This document shows, in pieces, positions 17,922 through 26,835 of a stretch of 64,000 nucleotides of DNA. How positions within the stretch are numbered: the first letter of the stretch is position 1; every line of letters starts with the position of its first letter. The DNA comes from Turneriella sp942492915. Its GTDB lineage: Bacteria > Spirochaetota > Leptospiria > Turneriellales > Turneriellaceae. The stretch spans positions 2,728,001 to 2,792,000 of the forward strand of contig OW818662.1 of the NCBI GenBank assembly GCA_942492915.1. Direction: 5' to 3'. A program made the translations under genes and the position numbers. The notes below the pieces were generated by a model. The model worked only from the letters and a program-made list of their open reading frames with translations. It did not search any database and was not told where the DNA came from.

Positions 17922-17950
17922 TTTATACGGTGCTAAGCACCGTATAAATC
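17920..17950. terminator. Perfect 14-bp inverted repeat between convergent acs and hydrolase genes
   Basis: Arms at 17920-17933 and 17937-17950 pair perfectly around a 3-base TAA loop. The left arm overlaps the end of the acs stop codon and the structure covers the hydrolase stop codon, so one hairpin ends both transcripts. No U-tract directly follows on either strand. Confidence 0.7.
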
Positions 17951-18475
17951 TGATAAGATTTTCGACCCCTGCGGCCAGTCGCCCAGATTCGAGTCGGCGT
18001 TAATGTGGCCGCGGGGCCCGATATTGACTAAATCCGCCCCCCAGGCCTGCGCAAACTGCCCGGCTCGCGCCAGAGTGACAAAGGGGTCGCTGCTGCTGGC
18101 AACGACGGTGCTTCGGAAAGGCAGGCGTTCGAGCGGCATCGGTGCAAAATTACGCACGCTGTCGGGGGTGTGCTCGGCCGAATCGACGTCGCTCGGCGAC
18201 ACGAGCAACGCGGCCCGCACTTTGCTGCTATGGAATTTCACAGCCCAGTGGGCCACCAAAGCCACACCGAGGCTATGCGCGATCAGAATACATTGGCCGG
18301 GCGCCCGCTGCACGGTTTTCTCAAGCGCCTGCAACCATTCGTCTTTAGTCGGATTTTCCCAGTCACGCTGCTCGACACGTATCGCATTGGGTAACGTCTT
18401 TTGCCAAAGACTCTGCCAGTGCTGAGGCCCCGAATTTCCGAGACCGGGGATAATTATCGGGATGGGGTTCTTCAA
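17933..18475 (-). CDS. RBBP9/YdeN-family alpha/beta hydrolase
   Basis: 180 residues. GLGNSGPQHWQSLW near the N-terminus, the nucleophile elbow AHSLGV, the SSSDPFV aspartate loop and the histidine in GHINADSNLGDWPQG together define the RBBP9/YdeN serine-hydrolase family, with all three catalytic residues. Substrate unknown. The ATG overlaps the stop of the HlyD-like gene by 4 bases, so it is translated as the last gene of the ABC exporter operon. Confidence 0.85.
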   Translation of the reverse strand: MKNPIPIIIPGLGNSGPQHWQSLWQKTLPNAIRVEQRDWENPTKDEWLQALEKTVQRAPGQCILIAHSLGVALVAHWAVKFHSSKVRAALLVSPSDVDSAEHTPDSVRNFAPMPLERLPFRSTVVASSSDPFVTLARAGQFAQAWGADLVNIGPRGHINADSNLGDWPQGSKILSDLYGA

Positions 18476-19344
18476 CGTACTTTGACGCCATCGCGAATCT
18501 TTTCACCAGGGAAAAGCACCACGTCTTCGCCTTCGGCCAAACCAGATTCGACGAGCGCGGTGTTGCCGCTGGTCTCGGCGATCTTGACGGTCGTTTTCAC
18601 CGCGCGCTGTTTCACCACGCGGTAAAGTGCCCACGCGTTACCTTCTCGGAACAGCGCACCGACCGGTAGTGTCAGGCTGTTCTCTTTGCGTTTTGCGATC
18701 AGACGACAGCGCACCTGAAATCCCTCGCCCATCTCTTTTGGCCTTTCAAAATCGATCAGCACCCGCACGCGCTGCTCTTCGACGCCAAGCGTCGAAACCT
18801 TCGTGAATGCAGCCGGCTCAATCAGGCGGATTTTTCCCGCGAGAGATCCTCCGCCCCAGCCACTGACTGCCACGTCATTGCCCGCTTTCAGGCCCACCAC
18901 GTCGCGCGTCAGAACCTCAGAAACGATCTCGAGCTTCATTGTATCGCCGATATCCATGATGGGAGATCCCATCTCGATCGGCCCTTCGCTCTCGCGGTGC
19001 ACCTTGAGCACTGTGCCCGCAACCGGTGATTTCACCGGCCGCATGTAATCAAGCATCACGTGTGTAATGATTTCATTTTTTTTCAGCAAATCACCGGCGT
19101 GCTTTTCGACGCGCATCAACACACCCGAGGCGGGCGAATACACGGTGAACTTTTCTTTCACCCGCGTCACACCGTCTTCTTCAATCGACGCCTCGTAGAT
19201 TCCGCGGCTGACGCGGTAGATCTCGGTCGGTATTGGCGGTTTACGGTAGAATATAACCAATATGACGACGAGCACGGCCAATATTGATCCGTAGCGAATA
19301 TAGCGGTTTTGCCAGCCCGATTTCACTGTTTCTTTGAGACTCAT
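18472..19344 (-). CDS. HlyD-family periplasmic adaptor of an ABC exporter
   Basis: 290 residues with one N-terminal membrane helix (YGSILAVLVVILVIFY). The lipoyl/barrel-sandwich halves are seen at about 65-80 (VYSPASGVLMRVEKHAGDLL) and 103-125 (VKSPVAGTVLKVHRESEGPI), followed by beta-barrel and membrane-proximal domains. The region between the lipoyl halves is short, so the long alpha-hairpin that contacts TolC in MacA/AcrA is missing or minimal. It lies 1 base after the permease gene. Probably connects the FtsX-type permease to the periplasm. Confidence 0.85.
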   Translation of the reverse strand: MSLKETVKSGWQNRYIRYGSILAVLVVILVIFYRKPPIPTEIYRVSRGIYEASIEEDGVTRVKEKFTVYSPASGVLMRVEKHAGDLLKKNEIITHVMLDYMRPVKSPVAGTVLKVHRESEGPIEMGSPIMDIGDTMKLEIVSEVLTRDVVGLKAGNDVAVSGWGGGSLAGKIRLIEPAAFTKVSTLGVEEQRVRVLIDFERPKEMGEGFQVRCRLIAKRKENSLTLPVGALFREGNAWALYRVVKQRAVKTTVKIAETSGNTALVESGLAEGEDVVLFPGEKIRDGVKVR

Positions 19345-19345
19345 A

Positions 19346-21685
19346 TTACTCCCTGATTTTTAATACTGACACAAGATCCATCTTACGAATGCGGAAAAAC
19401 AAGATAACAAAACTCACGGCAGCAGTCGCGAGCGAGGTGAGAATCGCCGTGACGTAAGAGCGGCTGGTGATAATCACCTTAAAATTAAATTCTTCGGTAT
19501 CGACAGTGCTCATGAGCAGCCACGAAAAGCCATAACCCAACAGGCAACCGGGAATCAGCGAGAGCAACAATGTCGTGCCGAGTTCAGAAGCAATCATCTC
19601 AAATACCTCAGCCTTGGTAAAGCCGAGAATGCGCAAAGACCCCAATTCAAAAGTGCGCTCCGAAAGCAAAATCATCGCAGTATTGTATACCATGCCGATC
19701 GAGATTGCCGCCGCAAAAAACAGAATAATCGTCACCATTGCGAGCATACTGCGCGACATCATGTCATAATAGGTCTGCAACGTATTCGCGCGCGTGGTCA
19801 TTGAGCCGATTTGCGAAGAATTCTTCAGTTGGTTCATGATCTGCGCCTCGAATTGGCTATCAACCTTGAGCGCAGCAGTGGTGATACTCGGTGCCTCACC
19901 GAGCAAGTGGCTCAGTGCATCGCGGCCCATGTAGCAACCCTGCCCCATGATCTCATCGATCAGTTTCACCACAACGACCGATATTTTGCGGCGGTTGCCT
20001 TCGAGCAATTCAAACTGGATTTCGTCGCCGGGGCGAATGCCCATCTTCTTGGCGACCATTGCATTGAGCAGCACGCCAGCGGGGGGAATGGTCACAATTT
20101 GTTTATTCTCATCGGCGACTCGGCGCAGAACTGCATCTTCGGGAATACCCGTCACCACCATCTCTTTGGTAAATTGTCCCGAGCGCAGGCGCACCGGAAC
20201 CTGCCGGTACCCCTCGGCCATCTGCACGCCCATTTGGCTGCGGATCTCGTCGAGCGCCGTCGCCGAGACCGGGCGCAAAAACGACACCGTCATGCTCTCG
20301 CGGTTCAGCACGTCGAATTGCAGGCTCAACATCGAGTTAACCGCATCGGTGGAAAACATGCCGAGCACCATGATCATCACCGACGTCGAAAGGCCCAGTA
20401 CCGTCAGAATGGTTCTCACCGGGCGGCGCAGAAGGTTTCTCAGAAACATCCGTGAAATCGCGGGCATTTTACTGAACCAGCGTTCAACGAAGGTCTGCGT
20501 GAACTTTTCCGGTACGGGAGGCCGCATCGCCTGCGCCGGCTGCATCTTGAGTACTCGCTTGACCGAAAACCAGGTGCCGGCGACACCCGCGAGTGTGCCG
20601 ACGGCAAGTCCTGCGGCCACAATCAAAGGATTGAAAATAGTGCGCAGATCGGGAAAACGATAAAAATCCCCATAGAGACCAGTCATGGCGCCGCCTAGCC
20701 ACAGACCCACACTGACACCTAGAATTGCCCCACCGCCGCTGATGACCAGCAGCAGTTTTAGATAGTGGCCGGCAATGTCGCGGTGCGCATAGCCGAGCGC
20801 CATGAGCGATGCGATCTGTTCGCGCTGCCGCGCAATCATGCGTGTCGCGACAATGTGCAGCAAGAACGCCGCCACACCCAGAAAGATGAGTGGCAGAAAG
20901 AAGACGTTGGTGCGTAACTGCTTGAACTCATCGCGCAAGAAAGCATACGACGCAAGCTTGTCGCGATCATAAGCGCCGAGACCGCCATAGGGTTCAAGCA
21001 CCGCGTCGATGGATTTTAGTACATGCCGATGGTTGGCCCCGGGCGCAAATGTGAACCCGAGATCATTAAATGCCCCGCCAAAATCGAAAAAATTCTCCAT
21101 CGCTTCGCGTGTCATCCATAGAATGCCGTAATGCTTGTCGTCGGGCATGATGCTGCCAGGACGAAAGATATAGACGAACTCAGGCGAAAGTGCCGTGCCC
21201 GAGACTTTTAATACCTGCCGGCGACCGTTCAAGACGGCAACAAGACGGCTTCCGGGCACGAGCCTATTTGCCTGCGCAAAGGATTCACTCAGCATCACTT
21301 CATTCTGCGCTGCCGGTAACTTGCCACTGCGGATCGCGAGCCGGCTCAGCACCTGGGGCAGCGAGACGAACCGCCCCGCGGACGGCACCTTTTCTTCGGG
21401 AAAATCCAGCGCGGCTTCTTGCGTTACGCGCGGTTCGACGAGCGCCACACCGCTGGTTTCAGAAACTTTTGCGGTGATGTGCCGCGGTGCTTTCTTGAGC
21501 GAAACAAAACCTTCGGCAAAAGCGGAGGACGTGTAGAAAAGATCGCGCGCGCGACCTAAAGATTCATACGAGATCAGCGAACCGACAAAGAGCGCGACAC
21601 CCGCGGCCACAACGATCGCAATGGTCACCGTCTGGCTTTTCATGCCACCGATTTCGCGGAACACTTTGCGATCGATCGTCTTCAC
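19346..21685 (-). CDS. FtsX-type ABC transporter permease
   Basis: 779 residues. An N-terminal helix (TIAIVVAAGVALFVGSLISY), a large periplasmic domain, then a three-helix FtsX module at about 265-370, a second N-terminal-like helix with another periplasmic domain, and a second FtsX module at about 650-775 (LLSERTFELGSLRILGFTKA). This duplicated arrangement is that of LolC/DevC-type macrolide-export-like permeases fused in tandem. The gene overlaps the ATPase gene by 4 bases. Mechanotransmission-type export or lipoprotein/lipid extraction are both possible. Confidence 0.88.
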   Translation of the reverse strand: MKTIDRKVFREIGGMKSQTVTIAIVVAAGVALFVGSLISYESLGRARDLFYTSSAFAEGFVSLKKAPRHITAKVSETSGVALVEPRVTQEAALDFPEEKVPSAGRFVSLPQVLSRLAIRSGKLPAAQNEVMLSESFAQANRLVPGSRLVAVLNGRRQVLKVSGTALSPEFVYIFRPGSIMPDDKHYGILWMTREAMENFFDFGGAFNDLGFTFAPGANHRHVLKSIDAVLEPYGGLGAYDRDKLASYAFLRDEFKQLRTNVFFLPLIFLGVAAFLLHIVATRMIARQREQIASLMALGYAHRDIAGHYLKLLLVISGGGAILGVSVGLWLGGAMTGLYGDFYRFPDLRTIFNPLIVAAGLAVGTLAGVAGTWFSVKRVLKMQPAQAMRPPVPEKFTQTFVERWFSKMPAISRMFLRNLLRRPVRTILTVLGLSTSVMIMVLGMFSTDAVNSMLSLQFDVLNRESMTVSFLRPVSATALDEIRSQMGVQMAEGYRQVPVRLRSGQFTKEMVVTGIPEDAVLRRVADENKQIVTIPPAGVLLNAMVAKKMGIRPGDEIQFELLEGNRRKISVVVVKLIDEIMGQGCYMGRDALSHLLGEAPSITTAALKVDSQFEAQIMNQLKNSSQIGSMTTRANTLQTYYDMMSRSMLAMVTIILFFAAAISIGMVYNTAMILLSERTFELGSLRILGFTKAEVFEMIASELGTTLLLSLIPGCLLGYGFSWLLMSTVDTEEFNFKVIITSRSYVTAILTSLATAAVSFVILFFRIRKMDLVSVLKIRE

Positions 21686-22431
21686 CAGCTGAGCTCAGCT
21701 ATCGATTGGCGTTTGCGGTTACGACGGTCGGTCACAATATTGCCGTCGCGCATTTCAATCACGCGGTCGGCCATACCGGCGATCGAGGCATTGTGCGTAA
21801 TGACGACGGTTGTTGTACCGAGCGAAAGATTGACATTGCTGATCGCCTCGAGCACGACGCGTCCGGTTTTAAAGTCCAACGCACCAGTCGGTTCATCACA
21901 CAGAAGCACGTCGGGTTTTTTGGCGATCGCGCGCGCGATCGCGACACGCTGCTGCTCACCGCCCGAAAGCTGCGCGGGAAAATGGTCCATGCGCTCAGAA
22001 AGCCCAACGAGGCGCATCGCTTCCAGTGGCGGCATCGGATCGCGCGCAATGTCGGTAACAAGCGCGATGTTCTCGCCGGCGGTGAGACTTGGTATCAGGT
22101 TGTAGAATTGAAAGACGAAGCCTATATGGTTACGCCTGAACTGCGTCAGTTCATCTTCGGCCATTTGTGAGATATCTTTGTCGTGAAAGAGCACGCGTCC
22201 CGAAGAGGGTGTATCTAACCCACCAAGAATATTCAGCAGCGTTGACTTGCCCGAACCCGAGGCGCCGAGCAGCACCACAAATTCACCTTCATAGAGCGTC
22301 AGGTCAATAGATTCAAGCGCGGGAACTTTGACCTCACCCATTTCATAAATTTTCGAAATCGATTCAGCGCTGAAAACAACCTGCTTTCCACGTTTGGGGT
22401 TTGGCTTGATAGCTCGATTGAGTCTGCGCAT
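21682..22431 (-). CDS. MacB/LolD-type ABC transporter ATPase
   Basis: 249 residues. Walker A GASGSGKSTLLN, signature LSGGEQQRVAIARA, Walker B LLCDEPTGALD and switch histidine VITHN are all intact. A 16-residue basic N-terminal extension precedes the domain. It overlaps the permease gene by 4 bases, giving the order ATPase, permease, adaptor, hydrolase. The diguanylate cyclase gene ends 29 bases upstream on the same strand, so these may share one transcript. Confidence 0.92.
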   Translation of the reverse strand: MRRLNRAIKPNPKRGKQVVFSAESISKIYEMGEVKVPALESIDLTLYEGEFVVLLGASGSGKSTLLNILGGLDTPSSGRVLFHDKDISQMAEDELTQFRRNHIGFVFQFYNLIPSLTAGENIALVTDIARDPMPPLEAMRLVGLSERMDHFPAQLSGGEQQRVAIARAIAKKPDVLLCDEPTGALDFKTGRVVLEAISNVNLSLGTTTVVITHNASIAGMADRVIEMRDGNIVTDRRNRKRQSIAELSW

Positions 22432-22460
22432 TTCGTTCGTCCTGAGAGATGCCGCACCCT

Positions 22461-23702
22461 TTAACGTTTCTTGCGGGCCTTGGCTTTCGGCTTGCGGGGT
22501 GACGATGTTTTTTTCATACTCGTCTTCGAAGACTTGCCTTTCTTGCTGTCGGCGACCACACGATTGCGGCCGCTATATTTGGCCCCATAGAGCGCTCGGT
22601 CTGCTGCTTTGAGCAAATCGTTAATATTGTTTATACCCTCACCGGGAAAACACGCCACGCCGAAACTCGCGGTGACGCGCACGAGGTTGCCGTCGATAGT
22701 CAACTGCTGCGCGGCTATCTGTTCACGCAATCTTTCTGCGATGTGCATGGCAATTTCAAGCGTCGTTCCAGGGAGCAGCATAGCAAATTCTTCGCCGCCA
22801 TACCGACCAACCTCATCGTACGGACGAGCGTTGGCGAGCAACGTCGCCGCGGTCTGCACGAGCACCGCATCACCGGCGGGATGACCGAGCGTATCGTTGA
22901 TGCGCTTGAAACGATCGATATCGATCATGATGCATGAAATGCCATCTGTTGTGAATCGCTGCGCCCTTGCAAATTCAGTATGGCTGCGCTCGATAAACGA
23001 ACGGCGGTTTGTGAGGCGCGTGAGGCCGTCGATCGTCGACATTTCACGGTACAGATTCTCACGCTCGACCCAGCGGCGCGTGGCCATAATACCGATGTGC
23101 GTAATCACGAGCAATGCGGCGAGCTGCAATGTCTGCACGGCAAACCATCCCGAAATGGCAGAGCCGTCCGGGTTGTACGGTGGCCGGGTGAAGAGTGGTG
23201 CGTAGCGCCAGATACCAGCAACTTCAACGAAGCCCAGTGCGATAAAAATCAGAACTGCTGCAATGTATGCCCGGTAGATTTTGCGAATGTCTGCGAGCGC
23301 AGAGGTCATGTAGACACCGATCATGAGCAGTAAGACCCCGCTGCCGAAATGCGTACCCGCGAGCCACGACTGCGTGAACGTCACGATCACAAACGAGACA
23401 ATGATAAAATTCTCGAAGAGCGGCCAACTTGACGAAGTCTTGCGGCGCTTGAATGCACCTGTCAAGAAACCGAGAATCAACGCGAGGTACACCGCATAGA
23501 CCACGAGCAGCGCGTTAGCCACTGCATGGTTAAGCCATTGCGGCGCCATCAGCAACGTCAATATGAGCGAGGCACCAAAGAACAGCGGAATCAGAATCAC
23601 CATTCCCGAAAGCAGAATCATGCGATCGATCTGCGCCCAATCAAGCGGATTCGACCACCAGATATGCGATCGCTCGAGAAATTCAGGTCTTCTCTCGCTC
23701 AT
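22461..23702 (-). CDS. Membrane-bound diguanylate cyclase (GGDEF domain)
   Basis: 413 residues. Six N-terminal membrane helices (about 28-210) form a sensor module; the GGDEF domain follows with TIDGLTRLTNRRSF, the metal-binding MIDIDRFKRINDT, and the active-site GGEEF at 302-306. RPYD at 293-296 is the RxxD inhibitory site in the correct position, so product inhibition by c-di-GMP is expected. The C-terminal 30 residues are a Lys/Ser/Pro-rich basic tail of unknown use. Upstream YiiX-like gene ends 10 bases away. The PilZ protein at 14797 could be one receptor. Confidence 0.92.
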   Translation of the reverse strand: MSERRPEFLERSHIWWSNPLDWAQIDRMILLSGMVILIPLFFGASLILTLLMAPQWLNHAVANALLVVYAVYLALILGFLTGAFKRRKTSSSWPLFENFIIVSFVIVTFTQSWLAGTHFGSGVLLLMIGVYMTSALADIRKIYRAYIAAVLIFIALGFVEVAGIWRYAPLFTRPPYNPDGSAISGWFAVQTLQLAALLVITHIGIMATRRWVERENLYREMSTIDGLTRLTNRRSFIERSHTEFARAQRFTTDGISCIMIDIDRFKRINDTLGHPAGDAVLVQTAATLLANARPYDEVGRYGGEEFAMLLPGTTLEIAMHIAERLREQIAAQQLTIDGNLVRVTASFGVACFPGEGINNINDLLKAADRALYGAKYSGRNRVVADSKKGKSSKTSMKKTSSPRKPKAKARKKR

Positions 23703-23712
23703 AATGCAACCA

Positions 23713-24381
23713 CTACCACGAAGGTACAGGTTGCCGCAACTGATTTATTGGGGCGGGGCGCTTGGGGCGGGATGAATAGGGGACCACTTCAAGCAACCCC
23801 GACTCAAACAGCTGGCTCGGGGCGACCACGGGTTCGTCGAGCGGCACTTTTGCGCCGTAGCGCTCTTTCATTTTCGCTTTGACGACCGGGTGCGAAAGAT
23901 CGAATTCACGCAGCTGTTTGGTTGGTGCCAGCTCAATTCCTGCGCCGTGCTTATAGATTTTCCAAACGAGCTCTGAGCAATAGATCCGCGTGTCTGACCA
24001 GCCAAACGCCCAATCGTATTTCTTGCCGACGAAGGTGCGGCCGACCGACTGCATTTTCGCGAGAACGGCCGGTGTAAGAATGACATCCGCATTTTTTAAC
24101 CGCTTGACTACGTAGTGCCCGCCGACGCTACGCGCGAGAAATTTTTTAAGCGGCGTTACGCGTACCGGTTCAACGGCTTCGAGCACCATAGCCCGCCGCT
24201 TGTCAAACCAGACAAGGCCCACGTGCGAGTAACGTGAGTGCGTCGCCAGCTGAATCGCCTTGCTTTGTGAGGATGCACTCTGTTGAAAAATAATGTCACC
24301 GTCTTTCAGCTGCCGCTGAGGGTCTGCTGCGGCGATCGCCGCGCTGCAAATGACTGTCGCAATCAACATCGAGCGACGCAT
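23713..24381 (-). CDS. YiiX-like permuted NlpC/P60 papain-fold enzyme
   Basis: 222 residues with a signal peptide (MLIATVICSAAIAAADP). LKDGDIIFQQSASSQSKAIQ followed by RYSHVGL with His53, and later RIYCSELVW with Cys135, is the order found in YiiX-type permuted papain-fold enzymes, where the His precedes the Cys. Family members hydrolyse amide or acyl bonds in the envelope; the substrate here is unknown. First gene of the minus-strand run that continues into the diguanylate cyclase and ABC exporter. Confidence 0.85.
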   Translation of the reverse strand: MRRSMLIATVICSAAIAAADPQRQLKDGDIIFQQSASSQSKAIQLATHSRYSHVGLVWFDKRRAMVLEAVEPVRVTPLKKFLARSVGGHYVVKRLKNADVILTPAVLAKMQSVGRTFVGKKYDWAFGWSDTRIYCSELVWKIYKHGAGIELAPTKQLREFDLSHPVVKAKMKERYGAKVPLDEPVVAPSQLFESGLLEVVPYSSRPKRPAPINQLRQPVPSW

Positions 24382-24684
24382 AGCTATGGAATTTCATGAC
24401 CGCTGCCGTAGTCAACAAAATAGCCCCGCCACGTTCGCCAGCGAATAGCGCCAGAAGCCTGGGAACATACCGTTGACCGACGCGTAAATTGCTAAAGCCA
24501 CATTGATATATTCTGCCGGTGAGGTGAAGATCCCCGCGGCAAGCGGCAGCCCGACGGCGGAAGGTTTTTTGGGGAACTTATTGCATCGGGTCAATTTGCC
24601 GTGAAGCTGCCAAAGTCAACGACTTTGGCAGCTTCACGAAAAATTATGTCTCAGCACAACGGGCGATCCTCACGATAATCTAAC
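24382..24684. other. Intergenic region between YiiX-like and flgF/flgG-like genes
   Basis: 303 bases between divergent genes with no convincing gene. A minus-strand frame at 24412-24594 (60 residues, containing YINVALAIYASVNGMF) is hydrophobic but has no recognised family and no clear ribosome site; it may be chance or a decayed fragment. The main structure is the 18-bp perfect inverted repeat at 24600-24638, listed separately. Confidence 0.5.
24600..24638. repeat. Perfect 18-bp inverted repeat with 3-base loop
   Basis: Arms at 24600-24617 and 24621-24638 are exact reverse complements around AAC. It lies about 47 bases upstream of the flagellar gene start and far from the YiiX gene start. 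There is no T run on either side, and no gene clearly ends here unless the weak minus-strand frame starting at 24594 is real. It could act in the leader of the flagellar transcript or as a terminator for unseen RNA. Confidence 0.6.
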
Positions 24685-25533
24685 ATGCTCAGGGGTATTT
24701 ACACAGGCGCATCAGGCATGACCGCGATGCAGGTCAAAATGGACACGGTCGCGAACAACCTCGCCAACGTCGACAAGACCGCGTTTAAAGAGGATGTCAC
24801 TATCTTCAAAGCCAACCCCGAAGTTTTGATTCACCGCACCCGTGACGACGGCGTGGGCTGGGTGCCCATGGGCGGCTTCGACGTGTCGCCACTCGTCGGC
24901 AAACTCGGTACGGGGTCAGAAGTAAACGAAATCTTCACACGTTTTGATCAGGGCGCGCTGAAACGCACCGAACGCGACCAGGATATTGCGATCAACGGCG
25001 ATGGATTTTTTGTCGTGCAGTCTCAGGCAGGCCCGCGCCTGACGCGCAGTGGCTCGTTCATTCTTGACCGCAACGGCATGCTGGTGACACCCGACGGTTT
25101 TCCGCTGATGGGTGAAAAGGGCCCGATTCAGGTGAACCATAACAACTACATCATCAAAGCCAACGGCGAAGTCTGGATCAACGAGGCAGTCGGCAACGAC
25201 CCGAAAAACTTCACCAGCAAAGACGTGAACCAGTGGGAAAACCCGGTACTGCTCGACACGCTGCAGATTCGTACCGTCGACCACCCGCGCCACCTCGACA
25301 AGGTCGGGCAGTCATTCTACAACACGACCCCCGAATCGGGAGACATGCGCCCGGTCGATCAGGTAAAGGCGCCCGAAATTCTACAGGGTTTTCTCGAAGC
25401 ATCGAACGTCAATATCGTCACCGAAATGGTGAACATGATCGAAGTGCAGCGCATGTACGAAGCAAACCAGCGCGCGATCACAACGCACGACGGCATGCTC
25501 GGCACGCTGATTAATCAGGTGCTGAGGGTTTGA
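24685..25533 (+). CDS. flgF: Flagellar basal-body rod/hook protein, FlgF/FlgG family
   Basis: 282 residues. The N-terminal rod motif MLRGIYTGASGM followed by TVANNLANVDKTAFKED, the central DIAINGDGFFVV and LTRSGSFILDRNGMLV, and the C-terminal SNVNIVTEMVNMIEVQRMYE are the conserved blocks of FlgE/F/G rod and hook proteins. FlgF is preferred over FlgG because spirochaetal FlgG is usually paired with it and this copy stands alone, but the two cannot be separated with certainty. Part of the periplasmic flagellum rod. No other flagellar genes adjoin. Confidence 0.85.
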   Translation: MLRGIYTGASGMTAMQVKMDTVANNLANVDKTAFKEDVTIFKANPEVLIHRTRDDGVGWVPMGGFDVSPLVGKLGTGSEVNEIFTRFDQGALKRTERDQDIAINGDGFFVVQSQAGPRLTRSGSFILDRNGMLVTPDGFPLMGEKGPIQVNHNNYIIKANGEVWINEAVGNDPKNFTSKDVNQWENPVLLDTLQIRTVDHPRHLDKVGQSFYNTTPESGDMRPVDQVKAPEILQGFLEASNVNIVTEMVNMIEVQRMYEANQRAITTHDGMLGTLINQVLRV

Positions 25534-25559
25534 CGCGGTAAGCCGCGACAGCCGTGAGC

Positions 25560-26624
25560 TCAGTGGCCGGGTTTTGTTTGGTCGGGAATAAGAACCGAAA
25601 ACTCATACCCTGAATCGTGAAACTTTGCAGATATACTGCCGCCGAATGAAGCCGCCTGCTGCTGCAGAAGCAGCAAATCAAAATTCTTTTTCATTTCAGG
25701 CGAAATCGATCCCTCGCACTTAAGCAAGAACAGGGTGCCCGCTGGGTTTCGGCCAACTGCCATCGTCAGCAGAATATTCTGCCGAAGCCGCGAAATGCGG
25801 TGCAGACAATACTGCACGATACGGTAGAAACCGATATTCCAGTTGTCGGGAAAAACATTCTCGAGATCGCCAAGTGTCAGTTGATAGCGAATGCCGGTCG
25901 TCGCCGCAATTTCTTCGACGACATGCTCGATGGCCAGAGGCAAGCCGATGGATTCGAGATGCACCGGGCTCAGAGCCTCGGACATTTGCCTGAGTGACGC
26001 GAGAATATTGTCGATCAGATTGCTGTAACCGGGAGACGCTGTCGACTCAGAGCCCGAAAGCGCCTGAAGATTGAGCTTGAGAACCGAGAGATCTTGAGCG
26101 ATGGATTCGTGCAGCTCTCTTGCCACCCAGGCGCGTTCAGTCTCAGAAATCGTTAACAATCGCTGCGACAGTTTTTCAACTTCTCTTTCATACTTTTTGC
26201 GCAGCGTAATATCTTCATGCGCCACAACAAGGTTGCCACTTGAATCGCCGAACCGCGTGACGCGGGCGACAAACCAACGCTCAGCGCCAGGACTGTCACA
26301 GGGGTATTCGAGAGAAAATTCGCGCAATACCCCCTGCATGACTTTCGTGAGCCCAGCGTACATCTGCTTTCCGTATATTTCGTCAGACGCCTGAGCGGAT
26401 TCGCAGACCGAAAGATAATTGCTGCCAATGCCGTAATTATAATCCGGCGCTGCCCCTGAATTAGCTTCGTAAAAGAGCCGCCACGCGGCGTTAACCGCGA
26501 GAATTCTGCCTGAAATATCCAGCACGCAGATGTTTGACGTCAGTGCGTCGATGATAGACTGCGCGAACAGACCTGGGTCTTGTGTTTGCTTAACATCGGC
26601 ATCGACTTTATCACTCAAACGCAC
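25560..26624 (-). CDS. PAS-domain sensor protein with HisKA_3 dimerisation domain and degenerate ATPase domain
   Basis: 354 residues, no membrane helix. A PAS domain covers about 22-140 (NICVLDISGRILAVNAAWRL, ending VVAHEDITLRKKYE). The DHp helix has ERAWVARELHESIAQDLS with the acceptor-position His172, typical of NarL-partner kinases although HE replaces HD. The expected HATPase N box is replaced by IVQYCLHRISRLRQN, which lacks the conserved Asn, and no GxGxG loop is visible in the last 80 residues. It may be a pseudokinase or a phosphatase/scaffold. It stands alone without a paired regulator. Confidence 0.8.
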   Translation of the reverse strand: MRLSDKVDADVKQTQDPGLFAQSIIDALTSNICVLDISGRILAVNAAWRLFYEANSGAAPDYNYGIGSNYLSVCESAQASDEIYGKQMYAGLTKVMQGVLREFSLEYPCDSPGAERWFVARVTRFGDSSGNLVVAHEDITLRKKYEREVEKLSQRLLTISETERAWVARELHESIAQDLSVLKLNLQALSGSESTASPGYSNLIDNILASLRQMSEALSPVHLESIGLPLAIEHVVEEIAATTGIRYQLTLGDLENVFPDNWNIGFYRIVQYCLHRISRLRQNILLTMAVGRNPAGTLFLLKCEGSISPEMKKNFDLLLLQQQAASFGGSISAKFHDSGYEFSVLIPDQTKPGH

Positions 26625-26835
26625 GGAAGCCCCTATTTAATATACCTTACATGGTACTGACGGTCAGAAAGCTGATTCCCCGACAACTGCCCTGAGACTG
26701 GGGGACAAGATTTATCTGCAAGGGCTGGCTCACTCACGTATTCTCGAATGCCATTTCTGCGGCCAACCCCAAAAATGAGCTGACACTCCGCCCCCGCATA
26801 GCCTAACAGGGTAACTTCTAGGTTTTGGAGGCTTT

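Noticed and set aside
18472..19344. HlyD-like protein as the missing adaptor of the RND pump
   Set aside because: It is coupled to an ABC permease and ATPase, has no copy of the TetR operator, and is too short between its lipoyl halves to reach TolC in the usual way.
25534..25547. CGCGG/CCGCG hairpin between the flagellar gene and the PAS protein gene
   Set aside because: Only a 5-bp stem with a 4-base loop and no T run; could easily arise by chance in GC-rich sequence.
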